Positions 19,718 through 28,663 of a DNA stretch of 57,500 nucleotides are shown in pieces. The notes below the pieces were generated by a model, which saw nothing but the letters and a program-made list of their open reading frames with translations, was not told the origin of the DNA and searched no databases. Source of the DNA: an uncultured Pelagibacteraceae bacterium (GTDB lineage Bacteria; Pseudomonadota; Alphaproteobacteria; Pelagibacterales; Pelagibacteraceae); contig CACGZQ010000001.1 in NCBI GenBank assembly GCA_902577575.1, positions 1 through 57,500 of the forward strand. The letters are read 5' to 3'. Every line of letters starts with the position of its first letter. The first letter of the stretch is position 1. The position numbers and the translations under genes were made by a program.

Positions 19718-20265
19718 TATAAAACTCCTTTTTCAGTTATAATATAATCTAATTTAAAATCATTTTTATTAGTTGGTAGTTTATTATATTTCTGAAAATA
19801 AAATGCAATACCAATGGCTAAGCTCCTTTTCTTTTTTCTTTTTAGACTATTAAGATATCTGTCGTAAAATCCTTTTCCATAACCAAGTCTATTTTTATTC
19901 TTATCAAAGGCTAACATGGGGACCAAAATAATATCTGGTGTAATAATTTTAGACTTAATAGGCTCTGGTACTCCTAAAGAATTCAATCTTAATACGTCAT
20001 TTTTTTTCCATTCACAAAAATACATTGAATGATTTTTTTTTATAATCGGCAGAAGAAATTTAAAATTTTTAAAAAATTTGACGTTAACAATATTTAATAT
20101 GTTTAGTTCATGAGAAATTGGATAATATAACGAAATATTCTTTTTTTTATATTTATATTTTTTAACGATTTTACTAAGAGGACTGAAGAAGCTTTTATCG
20201 ACTTTAAAGAACTTTTTTTTTCGTATTGAATAATATTTTTTCCTAATAAAATATTTTTTTTTCAT
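19717..20265 (-). CDS. 5-formyltetrahydrofolate cyclo-ligase
   Basis: Returns 5-formyl-THF to the active folate pool using ATP. The diagnostic C-terminal motif GYGKGFYDRYL is clear, and DIILVPMLAFD precedes it. The N-terminus has the expected RKKYYSIRKKKFF helix. Length 182 is typical for MTHFS/YgfA. It overlaps the YmdB-like gene by one base and directly abuts zapA. Confidence 0.9.
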   Translation of the reverse strand: MKKKYFIRKKYYSIRKKKFFKVDKSFFSPLSKIVKKYKYKKKNISLYYPISHELNILNIVNVKFFKNFKFLLPIIKKNHSMYFCEWKKNDVLRLNSLGVPEPIKSKIITPDIILVPMLAFDKNKNRLGYGKGFYDRYLNSLKRKKKRSLAIGIAFYFQKYNKLPTNKNDFKLDYIITEKGVL

Positions 20266-20712
20266 CTACTGTATTTTAGACAGTGATTCTGTATTGGAAA
20301 TTATCTTTTCAAGAGATTGGGTCGTCTTATCTAACATTTCCTCGTAATGATTGTTGTTATCTTCAATTGTTTTTTTAAACTCATCTAATTGATCATTCAG
20401 ATGCTTAATTTCTTTATCTTTATCTTTTTTATACTCAATAGCTAAAGCTCTTATTTCACGAAATTTATTAGATATTTCATCAAGTCTTTGTTTTTGGTTA
20501 GTAACCTTTTGTTTCAGATCAAAATATTCATCTATTAGTTTTATCGTTGTAATTAGTAAAAGTTTATTTTCTCCAATATTGCCAAGCCTGTCTTTTAGTT
20601 CTGAATATTTTTTATCTAAAAATTTTGTTAATTTTTTTAAAGACTCTTCCTGCCCGTCATCACATGAAAGAAGATAGTCTTTGTTGTTAAATTTAATGTT
20701 TACGTTTGCCAT
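20266..20712 (-). CDS. zapA: Cell division protein ZapA
   Basis: Crosslinks FtsZ filaments in the Z-ring. The N-terminal globular domain (MANVNIKFNNKDYLL and onward, residues 1-65) is followed by a long coiled coil (about 66-140). Length 148 is slightly above the usual 110-130. It overlaps the preceding coiled-coil gene by 13 bases and abuts the cyclo-ligase gene with no gap, so the 6S RNA gene often found between zapA and the cyclo-ligase cannot be here. Confidence 0.87.
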   Translation of the reverse strand: MANVNIKFNNKDYLLSCDDGQEESLKKLTKFLDKKYSELKDRLGNIGENKLLLITTIKLIDEYFDLKQKVTNQKQRLDEISNKFREIRALAIEYKKDKDKEIKHLNDQLDEFKKTIEDNNNHYEEMLDKTTQSLEKIISNTESLSKIQ

Positions 20713-21023
20713 TTTTCAATATCTGAAACTAAATTTTCAGTTTCTTGGGTTAATTCATCAATTTCCTTGTTGAAGTTTTCCTCGATTTCTAATTTACTCT
20801 TAACTTCTAGTTGTAATTTTTTAATTTTATCTTTTAAATATTTGTGTTCTCTCATTAGATCTAAATTTTTTTTTTCTATCTGAAGTTTTTTTCTTAAGAT
20901 TTCTTCTCTTTCAGTTTTAATTTTTTCAATTTCATAATTTGGTTGTGAATAAGTTAAGGATAATGAGTTCAACTTATCTATTAGTCCGATTAGATTTTTT
21001 TCTTTTTTTTCTATCAAGCTCAT
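20700..21023 (-). CDS. Coiled-coil protein, DUF4164-like, upstream of zapA
   Basis: A 107-residue protein that is almost entirely heptad-type coiled coil rich in Glu, Lys and Leu, with no membrane segment. Its position just upstream of zapA matches the small DUF4164 coiled-coil proteins found beside zapA in many alphaproteobacteria. A ZapB-like partner role at the division ring is a guess from this position. It begins about 56 bases from the divergent transketolase gene. Confidence 0.6.
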   Translation of the reverse strand: MSLIEKKEKNLIGLIDKLNSLSLTYSQPNYEIEKIKTEREEILRKKLQIEKKNLDLMREHKYLKDKIKKLQLEVKSKLEIEENFNKEIDELTQETENLVSDIEKWQT

Positions 21024-21041
21024 AAATATTATATCATATTA

Positions 21042-21070
21042 TTGATATACTTAGTTTAAGTCTATATAGG
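21042..21070 (+). promoter_or_regulatory. Possible promoter for transketolase gene
   Basis: TTGATA (21042-21047), a 17-base spacer and TATAGG (21065-21070) lie just upstream of the GTG start at 21080 in a divergent intergenic region. The leader would be only a few bases long. Match is moderate in a very A/T-rich background. Confidence 0.3.
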
Positions 21071-21079
21071 TTATTAAAA

Positions 21080-23062
21080 GTGAGCGTAAATATAAATCAA
21101 TTATCAAATGCAGTAAGATTTTTGTCGATCGACGCTGTCCAAAAAGCAAACTCAGGTCATCCTGGAATGCCTATGGGAATGGCAGACGTGGCTACAGTTT
21201 TATTTAAATACCACCTGAGGTTTAATCCTAAAAATCCTAATTGGATTAATAGAGATAGGTTTATTTTATCAGCAGGACACGGTTCAATGCTCCTTTATGC
21301 TTTGCTTTACTTAACTGGATACAAAAGTGTATCCATCGAGGATATAAAAAATTTTAGACAGCTAAATTCTATATGTGCTGGACACCCCGAATACAAAAAA
21401 GGAACTGGGATTGAAACGACAACTGGACCATTGGGTCAAGGTTTAGGAAATGCTGTAGGTATGGCGGTGGCTGAAGAAATTTACAGAAAAAAGTTTGGTG
21501 CAAATATTATTAATAATAAGACTTATGTTATCGCGAGCGATGGTGACCTTATGGAGGGTATAAGTCACGAAGCAATGAGTTTAGCGGGTCATCTAAAATT
21601 AAAAAATTTAATAGTTTTTTTTGATAACAATAAAATATCAATAGATGGTTCAACTTCCTTAAGTGTCTCAGATAATTATAAAAAAAGATTTGAAGCATAT
21701 GGTTGGAATTTTTTGGATATTAACGGACATAATGAAAAACAAATTTCAAAAGCAATTTCAAAAGCATCTAAATCTAATAAACCTACTATTATATCTTGCA
21801 AAACAGTAATTGGTTTTGGATCGCCCAATAAATCTGGAAAAGCTTCATCACACGGCTCTCCTTTAGGTGATGAAGAGATTGCGTTGGTCAGAAAGAAACT
21901 TAAATGGCCAAACAAGCCATTCGAAATTCCTAAAGAAATACTAAATGAATGGAAAAAAATCGGTGAAAAAGGGGAAATATTAGAAAAAAGATGGGAAGAA
22001 AATTTTAATAAAAAAAATACTAAAATAAAAAACGATTTTAAAAGTACCTATGTAAACTCTGATTTAAAAAATTTAGAAAGTTTAATACAAAAAGAAAAAG
22101 CTAAATATTTTGAGTCTAAACCGAGTTTAGCTACTCGTCAGTGCTCGATGGCATCAATTGAGATTATTTCAACTATAATTCCTCAACTAATTGGTGGATC
22201 AGCTGACTTGAGTGGTTCTAATAATACAAAAACTAATAATTCTAAAATTGTAAATGCTAAAAATTTTGATGGAAATTATATACATTATGGAGTTAGAGAG
22301 CACGGTATGTCTGCGGTTATGAATGGTTTGGCCCTTTACGGGGGGTTAATACCCTACGGCGGTACATTTTTAATTTTTTCTGATTATAGCAAACCATCTA
22401 TTAGATTGTCTGCTTTAATGGGTTTAAGAGTAATATATATTTTTTCACATGACTCGATTGGTTTAGGTGAGGACGGGCCTACTCACCAACCTGTAGAACA
22501 GCTTGCTGGACTTAGAGCTATTCCAAACTTAAATGTTTTTAGACCTGCAGATATAAATGAAACTTTAGAGTGTTGGGAAATTGCTTTAAAAAATCAAAAC
22601 ACTCCAAGCGCTATAGCCTTATCAAGACAAAAGGTCCCATACATTAATCCGAAAAATACAAAAGAAAATAAATGTGAAAAAGGAGCGTATGTTGTAAATA
22701 TTACCTCCCATGAGAGCAATGTTACCATTATTGCTTCGGGTACTGAGGTAGATCTAGCCCTAAAGGTTCAAGAAAAATTAAAACAAAGTAATATTCACTC
22801 AAAAGTAGTTTCAATGCCATGTATGGAGCTTTTTGATAAACAGCCACAAGAATTTCGTAAAGATATTATAGAAGAAAATTCATTGGTTGTTACCATAGAA
22901 GCTGGAAGTATTTTGTCATGGCAAAAATATACTGGAAATAATGGCATGAATTTTGGAATAGACCGATTTGGTGAAAGTGCTCCTTACAAAGATGTTTATG
23001 ATCATTTTGAATTATCAGAAGAAAAGATAAGTGGTTTCATTCAAAAAAAATTAAGAGAATAA
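21080..23062 (+). CDS. tkt: Transketolase
   Basis: Thiamin-diphosphate enzyme moving two-carbon units in the pentose phosphate pathway. The N-terminal motif [16 protein letters not shown], the ThDP-binding [13 protein letters not shown] segment followed by the NNKISIDG stretch, and the pyrimidine-domain block [21 protein letters not shown] are all present. Length 660 is full. The GTG at 21080 gives the expected N-terminus. It is followed after 9 bases by pgk; gap, which often lies between them, is not here. Confidence 0.97.
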   Translation: MSVNINQLSNAVRFLSIDAVQKANSGHPGMPMGMADVATVLFKYHLRFNPKNPNWINRDRFILSAGHGSMLLYALLYLTGYKSVSIEDIKNFRQLNSICAGHPEYKKGTGIETTTGPLGQGLGNAVGMAVAEEIYRKKFGANIINNKTYVIASDGDLMEGISHEAMSLAGHLKLKNLIVFFDNNKISIDGSTSLSVSDNYKKRFEAYGWNFLDINGHNEKQISKAISKASKSNKPTIISCKTVIGFGSPNKSGKASSHGSPLGDEEIALVRKKLKWPNKPFEIPKEILNEWKKIGEKGEILEKRWEENFNKKNTKIKNDFKSTYVNSDLKNLESLIQKEKAKYFESKPSLATRQCSMASIEIISTIIPQLIGGSADLSGSNNTKTNNSKIVNAKNFDGNYIHYGVREHGMSAVMNGLALYGGLIPYGGTFLIFSDYSKPSIRLSALMGLRVIYIFSHDSIGLGEDGPTHQPVEQLAGLRAIPNLNVFRPADINETLECWEIALKNQNTPSAIALSRQKVPYINPKNTKENKCEKGAYVVNITSHESNVTIIASGTEVDLALKVQEKLKQSNIHSKVVSMPCMELFDKQPQEFRKDIIEENSLVVTIEAGSILSWQKYTGNNGMNFGIDRFGESAPYKDVYDHFELSEEKISGFIQKKLRE

Positions 23063-23071
23063 TTCAAATTA

Positions 23072-24262
23072 ATGGATAAAATAAATTTTTTTCCTGATAA
23101 CTTTAATGTTCAAAATCAAACAATAATTTTGAGATTAGATTTAAATGTGCCAATTAAAGATAAAATAATTACTGATGATACTAGAATAAGTTTATGCTTG
23201 CCATTTATTAATAAATTAATTGAAAAAAAAGCTAAAATAATAATTATCAGCCATCTAGGTCGGCCAAAAGGAATTAGAGATCCTAGTTTATCTTTATCGC
23301 CAATTTATAAATACCTTAAAAAAAAACTACAAACTAACGTTTATTTCTTTATGGGCGATCTTGATGACGACGTAAAAAATAAATTTTCTTACTTAAAAGG
23401 TGGAGAAGTAATATTAATTGAAAATATAAGATATTTTAAAGAGGAGACAGATGACGATGAAAATTTTTCAAAAAAATTAGCCTCTTTGGGAGATGTTTAT
23501 ATTAATGATGCTTTTTCATGCTCTCACAGAAAACAGTCATCAATTCATAAAATTACTAAGTTTATGAAAAAAAAATTTGGTGGTCCTTTATTAAAAAAAG
23601 AGTTAGATGCGATAAATTTAGTAATAAATAGCAAGAAAGAGCCGGTTACATGCATTATCGGTGGTTCAAAGATTTCTTCAAAAATAGATGTAATCATAAG
23701 CCTAATTGAGAAAATCAATAATCTGATAATTGTAGGTGCGATGGCTAACAATTTTTTTATTTATAAAAAATTTAATGTTGGGAAATCTTTAATTGAAAAA
23801 AATAAAGAAGAAATCATTAAACAAATTTATGATAAGGCCAAAAAAAGTAATTGTGAAATAGTAATTCCAGAGGATTGTATGGTTAGTACTAGTTTAAATG
23901 GTGAAGGTAAAAATAAAAATTTAAAGCAAATTGAAGATAACGAAATTATTTTAGATGTTGGAATAAACACTTTAAAAAATATTAAAAAGATAATAGATCA
24001 ATCTAGCACTATATTATGGAATGGGCCTGCAGGTTATTTTGAGAATAAAAATTTTCTTAATGGAACAATGTCTATAGCTGAAATAATTTCTGAAAATACT
24101 CACAAAAAAACTTTGATTTCAGTTATTGGTGGAGGAGATACTCTAGCCGCAATCAATAAAAGTAGAAATAAACTTTATTTTTCTCACTTATCAACAGCAG
24201 GTGGTGCGTTTTTAGAGTACTTGGAAGGAAAAGACTTGCCTGGTCTAAGTGTTTTAAAATAA
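23072..24262 (+). CDS. pgk: Phosphoglycerate kinase
   Basis: Transfers phosphate between 1,3-bisphosphoglycerate and ADP. The N-terminal substrate-binding region LRLDLNVPIKD and ISHLGRPKG, the hinge, and the ATP-binding C-domain GGGDTLAAIN plus STAGGAFLEYLEGK are seen. Length 396 is normal. It lies between tkt and class I aldolase in the same direction with gaps of about 10 bases. Confidence 0.97.
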   Translation: MDKINFFPDNFNVQNQTIILRLDLNVPIKDKIITDDTRISLCLPFINKLIEKKAKIIIISHLGRPKGIRDPSLSLSPIYKYLKKKLQTNVYFFMGDLDDDVKNKFSYLKGGEVILIENIRYFKEETDDDENFSKKLASLGDVYINDAFSCSHRKQSSIHKITKFMKKKFGGPLLKKELDAINLVINSKKEPVTCIIGGSKISSKIDVIISLIEKINNLIIVGAMANNFFIYKKFNVGKSLIEKNKEEIIKQIYDKAKKSNCEIVIPEDCMVSTSLNGEGKNKNLKQIEDNEIILDVGINTLKNIKKIIDQSSTILWNGPAGYFENKNFLNGTMSIAEIISENTHKKTLISVIGGGDTLAAINKSRNKLYFSHLSTAGGAFLEYLEGKDLPGLSVLK

Positions 24263-24272
24263 ATAATCGTTT

Positions 24273-25289
24273 ATGAATTTAAATGAAATAGCAAAAAAAA
24301 TGTGTGCAAAGGGTAAAGGCATTCTAGCCGCTGATGAGAGCACTGGCACAATCGCTAAAAGATTTAAAAGTATCAATGTCGAAAATTTGGAGAAAAATAG
24401 ACTAAATTTTCGGCAAACTCTATTTAATGCGAGTGCTATGAAAGAATTCATAGGTGGTGTAATTTTATTCGATGAAACGATAAAACAGAAATCAACTTTA
24501 GGGCCAACTATACCTGAATTAATTTTTAAACATGGCGCAATCCCAGGTATAAAAGTTGACAAAGGAGCTAAACCTTTAGCAGGATCAAGTGAAGAAACAA
24601 TTACAGAAGGTTTAGATGGTTTAAGAGAAAGATTAAACGAATATTATAATTTAGGAGCTAGGTTTACTAAGTGGAGAGCTGTATATAAAATTTCAGGAAA
24701 ATTCCCTTCAATTCAGTCTATTAAATCTAATGCACATGCGCTTGCAAGATATGCTGCATTGGTCCAAGAAGCAAAAATGGTTCCAATAATTGAGCCAGAA
24801 GTTTTAATGGACGGCTCACATAATATTGATAAATGTTATGCCGTAACAACTGATGTTTTAAATGAATGCTACAATGAGCTGGAAGTTCATAAAATTGATC
24901 TAAAAGGAACCGTACTAAAACCTAATATGATTGTGCCTGGTACCGAATGTAAAGATAAATCTAGTTCAGATGAAATTGCAAAAAAAACGTTAGATTGTTT
25001 AAAAAAAAATGTGCCAAATGAAGTGCCTGGAATAGCTTTTTTATCTGGGGGGCAGTCTGAAATAGAAGCTAGTAAAAATTTAAATGCAATAAACAAGATA
25101 AATGATACTAACTTTCTAATTACCTTTTCTTATGGTAGGGGGTTGCAAGCTAGCGCTTTAAAAGAATTTGGAAAAAATCAAAACAATATTGTTAATATAC
25201 AGCAAGCCTTCAATCATAGAGCTAAAATGAATGGTTTGTCATCAAAAGGGGAATGGTCTGAAGACTTAGAAAAAGGACCTGTAGCTTAA
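24273..25289 (+). CDS. fba: Fructose-bisphosphate aldolase, class I
   Basis: Schiff-base aldolase interconverting fructose-1,6-bisphosphate and triose phosphates. The opening GKGILAADESTGTIAKRF, ARFTKWRAVYKI, the EPEVLMDG acid and the Lys-bearing LKGTVLKPNMIVPG strand are diagnostic of the eukaryote-like class I family. Length 338. The class I type, which needs no metal, is seen in place of the class II enzyme in this gene cluster. Confidence 0.95.
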   Translation: MNLNEIAKKMCAKGKGILAADESTGTIAKRFKSINVENLEKNRLNFRQTLFNASAMKEFIGGVILFDETIKQKSTLGPTIPELIFKHGAIPGIKVDKGAKPLAGSSEETITEGLDGLRERLNEYYNLGARFTKWRAVYKISGKFPSIQSIKSNAHALARYAALVQEAKMVPIIEPEVLMDGSHNIDKCYAVTTDVLNECYNELEVHKIDLKGTVLKPNMIVPGTECKDKSSSDEIAKKTLDCLKKNVPNEVPGIAFLSGGQSEIEASKNLNAINKINDTNFLITFSYGRGLQASALKEFGKNQNNIVNIQQAFNHRAKMNGLSSKGEWSEDLEKGPVA

Positions 25290-25294
25290 AATCA

Positions 25295-25897
25295 TTGAAA
25301 AGATTTATATATCTAATTTCACCATCAAACATAAATCATAATTTTTATAAAGACCTAGATAATGTTTTATCATTTAAAAACGTTAAATATTTTCAATTGA
25401 GATTAAAAAAGGAAAAAAAAAATAATCTTTTAAAAATTGCAAAGAAAATTAAAAAAATTACAGAGAAACATAAAGTAAAATTTATCTTAAATGATAAATT
25501 TTTTTTAGTTAATAAGATTAAAGCAGATGGTTGCCATATGGGGCAACTTGATGGATCTTTTATAATTGCAAGAAAAAAACTTAAAAATAAAATTTTGGGA
25601 ATAACTTGTCATAATTCAAAAAATCTTGCAAAAAATGCCATTAAATTAAAAGCAAACTACGTTGCTTTTGGATCATTTTTTAAATCAAAATTGAAACCGA
25701 ATGCAAAAAAAGCAAATCTTGAAGTATTAAAATGGTCGAAAAAGAACATAAAAAAGCCAGTTGTAGTGATTGGTGGAATTAATAGTGTTAACTATAAAAA
25801 ATTATTAAATGCTGGGGCAAAATATATTGCAATATCAAGTTTTATTTGGGATAACCCGAAACTTAAACCTGAATTAGCAATAAGGACGTTCAAATGA
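25295..25897 (+). CDS. Thiamine-phosphate synthase-like (ThiE/TenI) protein
   Basis: TIM-barrel protein of the ThiE/TenI family. FILNDKFFLV, DGCHMGQLD, ITCHN and the phosphate-binding VVIGGIN and YIAISSF segments follow the ThiE pattern. Some ThiE residues are altered and Lys content is very high, so a TenI-like or diverged function is possible. The start appears to be TTG at 25295, 5 bases after fba. It overlaps efp by 4 bases. With ThiD it would complete coupling of pyrimidine and thiazole moieties (inference). Confidence 0.75.
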   Translation: MKRFIYLISPSNINHNFYKDLDNVLSFKNVKYFQLRLKKEKKNNLLKIAKKIKKITEKHKVKFILNDKFFLVNKIKADGCHMGQLDGSFIIARKKLKNKILGITCHNSKNLAKNAIKLKANYVAFGSFFKSKLKPNAKKANLEVLKWSKKNIKKPVVVIGGINSVNYKKLLNAGAKYIAISSFIWDNPKLKPELAIRTFK

Positions 25898-26457
25898 AAA
25901 TAACTGCGAATGAGATAAAACCTGGAATGATAATTGAGCATAAAAATGATTATTGGAATGTTTTAAAAACTCAACATGTAAAACCAGGTAAAGGTGGAGC
26001 GTTCAATCAAGTTGAGTTAAAAAGTGTTTTAAAAGGCACAAAACTTAATGAAAGATTTAGATCAAGTGAAACGGTCGAAAAAGCAGAGGTAGACGAAAGA
26101 AAATTTAATTTCTTGTATGTTGATGGAGATAATTGTTATTTTATGGACAATAATAGTTTTGAACAAGTTGAAATTTCTAAATCGATTACAGGTGAACAAC
26201 ATAAACTCTTAAAAGAAAATTTAGAGGTGACTATTTTTTTCATGGAAGATAAACCAATTTCTATGGAACTACCTAATAATATTGAATGTATTATAGAAAG
26301 TACGGATGTTGCCATTAAAAATCAAACTGCGTCCTCGTCATACAAACCAGCTTTATTAGATTGTGGTATAAAGATAAATGTGCCACCTTTTATTGAAAGT
26401 GGTGAGAAAGTAATAGTCGATACTAGAACTTTAGAGTATGTAAAAAGAGTGAACTAA
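25894..26457 (+). CDS. efp: Elongation factor P
   Basis: Relieves ribosome stalling at polyproline. Three beta-barrel domains are present over 187 residues; the loop HVKPGKGGAF (near 28-37) bears the Lys that is beta-lysylated in many bacteria. The closing GEKVIVDTRTLEYVKR is standard. It overlaps the ThiE-like gene by 4 bases and the SuhB-like gene by 1 base. Confidence 0.96.
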   Translation: MKITANEIKPGMIIEHKNDYWNVLKTQHVKPGKGGAFNQVELKSVLKGTKLNERFRSSETVEKAEVDERKFNFLYVDGDNCYFMDNNSFEQVEISKSITGEQHKLLKENLEVTIFFMEDKPISMELPNNIECIIESTDVAIKNQTASSSYKPALLDCGIKINVPPFIESGEKVIVDTRTLEYVKRVN

Positions 26458-27257
26458 TGAGGTTGAGCTCTCCACAAACTAATGTGATTATCAAAGCTAT
26501 TATGAAAGCTTCAAGATCATTAATTAGAGATTTTGGAGAAATTGAAAATCTACAAGTTTCAACAAAAGCTCCTGGAGACTTTGTTTCTTCAGCAGATAAA
26601 AGGACCGAAAAAATTTTAATTGAAGAATTGCAAAAAGCTCATCCAGAATATGGAATTATTACAGAAGAAAGTGGAATAATAAATCGGTCAAATATTAATA
26701 ATAGATGGATCATTGATCCTATTGATGGAACTATGAATTTTTTAAATGGAGTTCCCCAGTTTGCTATTTCTGTTGGTTATGAGGAAAACAATGAGATAAA
26801 GTGCGGAGTTATTTTAAATCCTATTACAAATGAGATGTTTTGCGCTGAAAAGGGTAATGGGGCATTTTTAAATAATTCAAGAATAAGAGTTTCAAATAAA
26901 AAAAAGTTAGAGGATGCTTTACTAGTCACAGGTGGTCCAAAACAAAATAGTAATATTAAAGAAAAAATTTTCTCAGAATATATCAATGTCTCGAAAAAAG
27001 TTTCTAACGTAAGAAAATTTGGTAGCGCAGCTTTAGATATGGCTTTTGTTGCATCAGGAAGATTTGATGCATATTGGCAAAGAGAACTAAATTATTGGGA
27101 TGTTGCCGCAGGTATTATAATTGTTAAAGAGGCAGGAGGCTTTGTGAGTTTTTTTGAAGATGATAAAGATAACCAGTTAAAAAAGAATATTATTGCGAGT
27201 AATTCTAATGTTCATGATAAATTAAGAGACTTAATTGATAAAAAAGATATTGAATAA
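26457..27257 (+). CDS. suhB: Inositol monophosphatase family protein (SuhB-like)
   Basis: Mg-dependent phosphatase of the IMPase family. Metal-binding motifs ITEESG (near 67), DPIDGTMNFLNG (near 88) and WDVAAGIIIVKEAGG near 218 are intact. Length 266 is normal. In enterobacteria SuhB also takes part in rRNA antitermination with Nus factors; whether that applies here is unknown. The efp-suhB pair overlaps by one base (TAATG). Confidence 0.9.
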   Translation: MRLSSPQTNVIIKAIMKASRSLIRDFGEIENLQVSTKAPGDFVSSADKRTEKILIEELQKAHPEYGIITEESGIINRSNINNRWIIDPIDGTMNFLNGVPQFAISVGYEENNEIKCGVILNPITNEMFCAEKGNGAFLNNSRIRVSNKKKLEDALLVTGGPKQNSNIKEKIFSEYINVSKKVSNVRKFGSAALDMAFVASGRFDAYWQRELNYWDVAAGIIIVKEAGGFVSFFEDDKDNQLKKNIIASNSNVHDKLRDLIDKKDIE

Positions 27258-27285
27258 AAAATATTAATCGTATAAGACTCCGCTC

Positions 27286-27510
27286 ATGAAAAAAAACATA
27301 CATCCTAAGTATCATAAAATTAAAGTTGTTATGACTGACGGGACAGAATTCGAAACTCGTTCCACTTGGGGCAAAGAAAATGATGTTCTAAAGTTAGATA
27401 TAGATCCTAAATCTCACTTCGCATGGACTGGTGGGGCTCAGAAAATTTTAGATAAAGGTAGAGTAAGCAAATACAATAAAAAGTTTAGTAACTTAAGATC
27501 AAAGAAATAA
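27286..27510 (+). CDS. rpmE: 50S ribosomal protein bL31
   Basis: A 74-residue ribosomal protein matching bL31 ([17 protein letters not shown] at the N-terminus; [22 protein letters not shown]). The zinc-binding cysteines of the C+ form are missing, so this is the zinc-independent form seen in many alphaproteobacteria. Confidence 0.95.
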   Translation: MKKNIHPKYHKIKVVMTDGTEFETRSTWGKENDVLKLDIDPKSHFAWTGGAQKILDKGRVSKYNKKFSNLRSKK

Positions 27511-27516
27511 TAATTT

Positions 27517-28101
27517 ATGAGTGAAGCACCATTTATGCCAAAAGCTACAGCTGTTTGGCTTGTAGAAAACACCACTTTAACTTTTAAACAAATTGCCGAG
27601 TTTTGTAATTTGCATGAACTAGAGGTAAAAGGTATTGCAGATGGAGATGTTGCTAAAGGTATAAAGGCTTATAATCCAATTTTAGCTGGTCAGCTATCAA
27701 GAGAAGAAATTGAGAAATGTTCAAAAGACAAAACACAAAAACTTAGTCTTTTAAAAAAAATTGAGGAAGTTGAGATAAAAGAAAGAAAAAAACCAAAATA
27801 TACTCCTTTATCAAAAAGACAAGACAGACCAGATGCAATATTATGGTTGTGTAAAAATGCGTCAGAGCTAACTGATGGACAAATTTCAAAATTAGTTGGT
27901 AGCACTAAAGGAACTGTTTCTTTAATTAGAAAGAGAAGTTATTGGAACTTTTCAAATTTGAAGCCAAGAGACCCTGTAATTTTAGCTTTATGTACTCAAG
28001 AAGCCTTTCAAAAAAGTTTAGATAAAGCCAAAAGGAGAATTGAAAGAGAAAAAAAAGCTAAGTTAAGAGAGGAAAAAAAGGCTCAAGCAGCTTCACTATA
28101 G
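27517..28101 (+). CDS. DUF1013/TrcR-type transcriptional regulator
   Basis: Alphaproteobacterial DUF1013 family; the Caulobacter member TrcR associates with RNA polymerase and the cell cycle (known). Seen here: a first helix-turn-helix-like region MPKATAVWLVENTTLTFKQIAEF (residues 7-29), a second such region PDAILWLCKNASELTDGQISKLVGSTKGTV around 107-136, and a basic C-terminal helix. Length 194 is typical. It lies 6 bases after rpmE and before rpsU. Confidence 0.8.
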   Translation: MSEAPFMPKATAVWLVENTTLTFKQIAEFCNLHELEVKGIADGDVAKGIKAYNPILAGQLSREEIEKCSKDKTQKLSLLKKIEEVEIKERKKPKYTPLSKRQDRPDAILWLCKNASELTDGQISKLVGSTKGTVSLIRKRSYWNFSNLKPRDPVILALCTQEAFQKSLDKAKRRIEREKKAKLREEKKAQAASL

Positions 28102-28142
28102 ACAAATAATATATCAAATGATAACTACCAGTAAAATTAACC

Positions 28143-28147
28143 GGAGG
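28143..28147 (+). promoter_or_regulatory. Strong Shine-Dalgarno of rpsU
   Basis: GGAGG, five bases before ATT at 28153. It decides the non-standard start of rpsU, since an in-frame TAA (28138-28140) excludes any upstream start. Perfect Shine-Dalgarno sequences are scarce in this window. Confidence 0.75.
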
Positions 28148-28152
28148 TTTTT

Positions 28153-28347
28153 ATTAAAATAGATGTTAAAGATAACAACGTAGAACAAGCTATAAGAGTT
28201 CTAAAAAGGAAGCTTCAAAAAGAAGGTTTTTTTAAAGTGATGAAAATGAAAAGCACTTATGAAAAACCGTCTGAGAAAAAAAAACGTGTACAGACGGAAA
28301 ATTTAAAAAGAATAAAAAAACTCCAAAAACTAAAGAATAGATATTAA
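28153..28347 (+). CDS. rpsU: 30S ribosomal protein bS21 with apparent AUU start
   Basis: Sixty-four codons matching bS21: KIDVKDNNVEQAIRVLKRKL at the N-terminus and YEKPSEKKKR in the middle. bS21 sits on the 30S platform next to the anti-Shine-Dalgarno. The family's initial Met lines up with an ATT codon at 28153; the preceding in-frame codon block holds TAA at 28138 and no ATG, GTG or TTG. A GGAGG lies 5 bases upstream. A 14-codon ORF in another frame (ATG 28118 to TAG 28162) overlaps the start. The gene is easily missed by ORF callers. Autoregulated initiation is inferred. Confidence 0.88.
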   Translation: MKIDVKDNNVEQAIRVLKRKLQKEGFFKVMKMKSTYEKPSEKKKRVQTENLKRIKKLQKLKNRY

Positions 28348-28369
28348 TAATAAAATGAGAGGATTACAA

Positions 28370-28573
28370 ATGCCATCAGGTAAGCTTAAGTGGTTTAATG
28401 CCAAAAAAGGATATGGATTTATAACTGATGATGAAACAAAAAAAGATATTTTTCTACATGTTTCAGCTTTAGAGGAATCAAAATTAAGAGTTTTAAAAGA
28501 GGATCAAAAAATAATTTACGATATTAAAGAAGAAAAAAATAAACTTCAGGCTATTAATATAAAAAAAAAGTAA
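28370..28573 (+). CDS. Cold-shock-domain protein
   Basis: Small single-strand nucleic-acid-binding protein. The cold-shock domain reads SGKLKWFNAKKGYGFITDD with RNP1 KGYGFI and RNP2-like DIFLHVSAL. An ATG at 28355 would add five residues, but GAGG lies 7 bases before the ATG at 28370 and the family normally starts just before the GKLKWFN strand, so the 67-residue form is preferred. It follows rpsU by 22 bases and precedes the initiator tRNA. Confidence 0.9.
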   Translation: MPSGKLKWFNAKKGYGFITDDETKKDIFLHVSALEESKLRVLKEDQKIIYDIKEEKNKLQAINIKKK

Positions 28574-28578
28574 TTTAA

Positions 28579-28655
<77 letters not shown>

Positions 28656-28663
28656 ATTTATTA

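Noticed and set aside
25280..25300. Possible thiamin (TPP) riboswitch before the ThiE-like gene or thiD
   Set aside because: The gaps are only 1-5 bases; no room for a riboswitch and no THI-box sequences seen.
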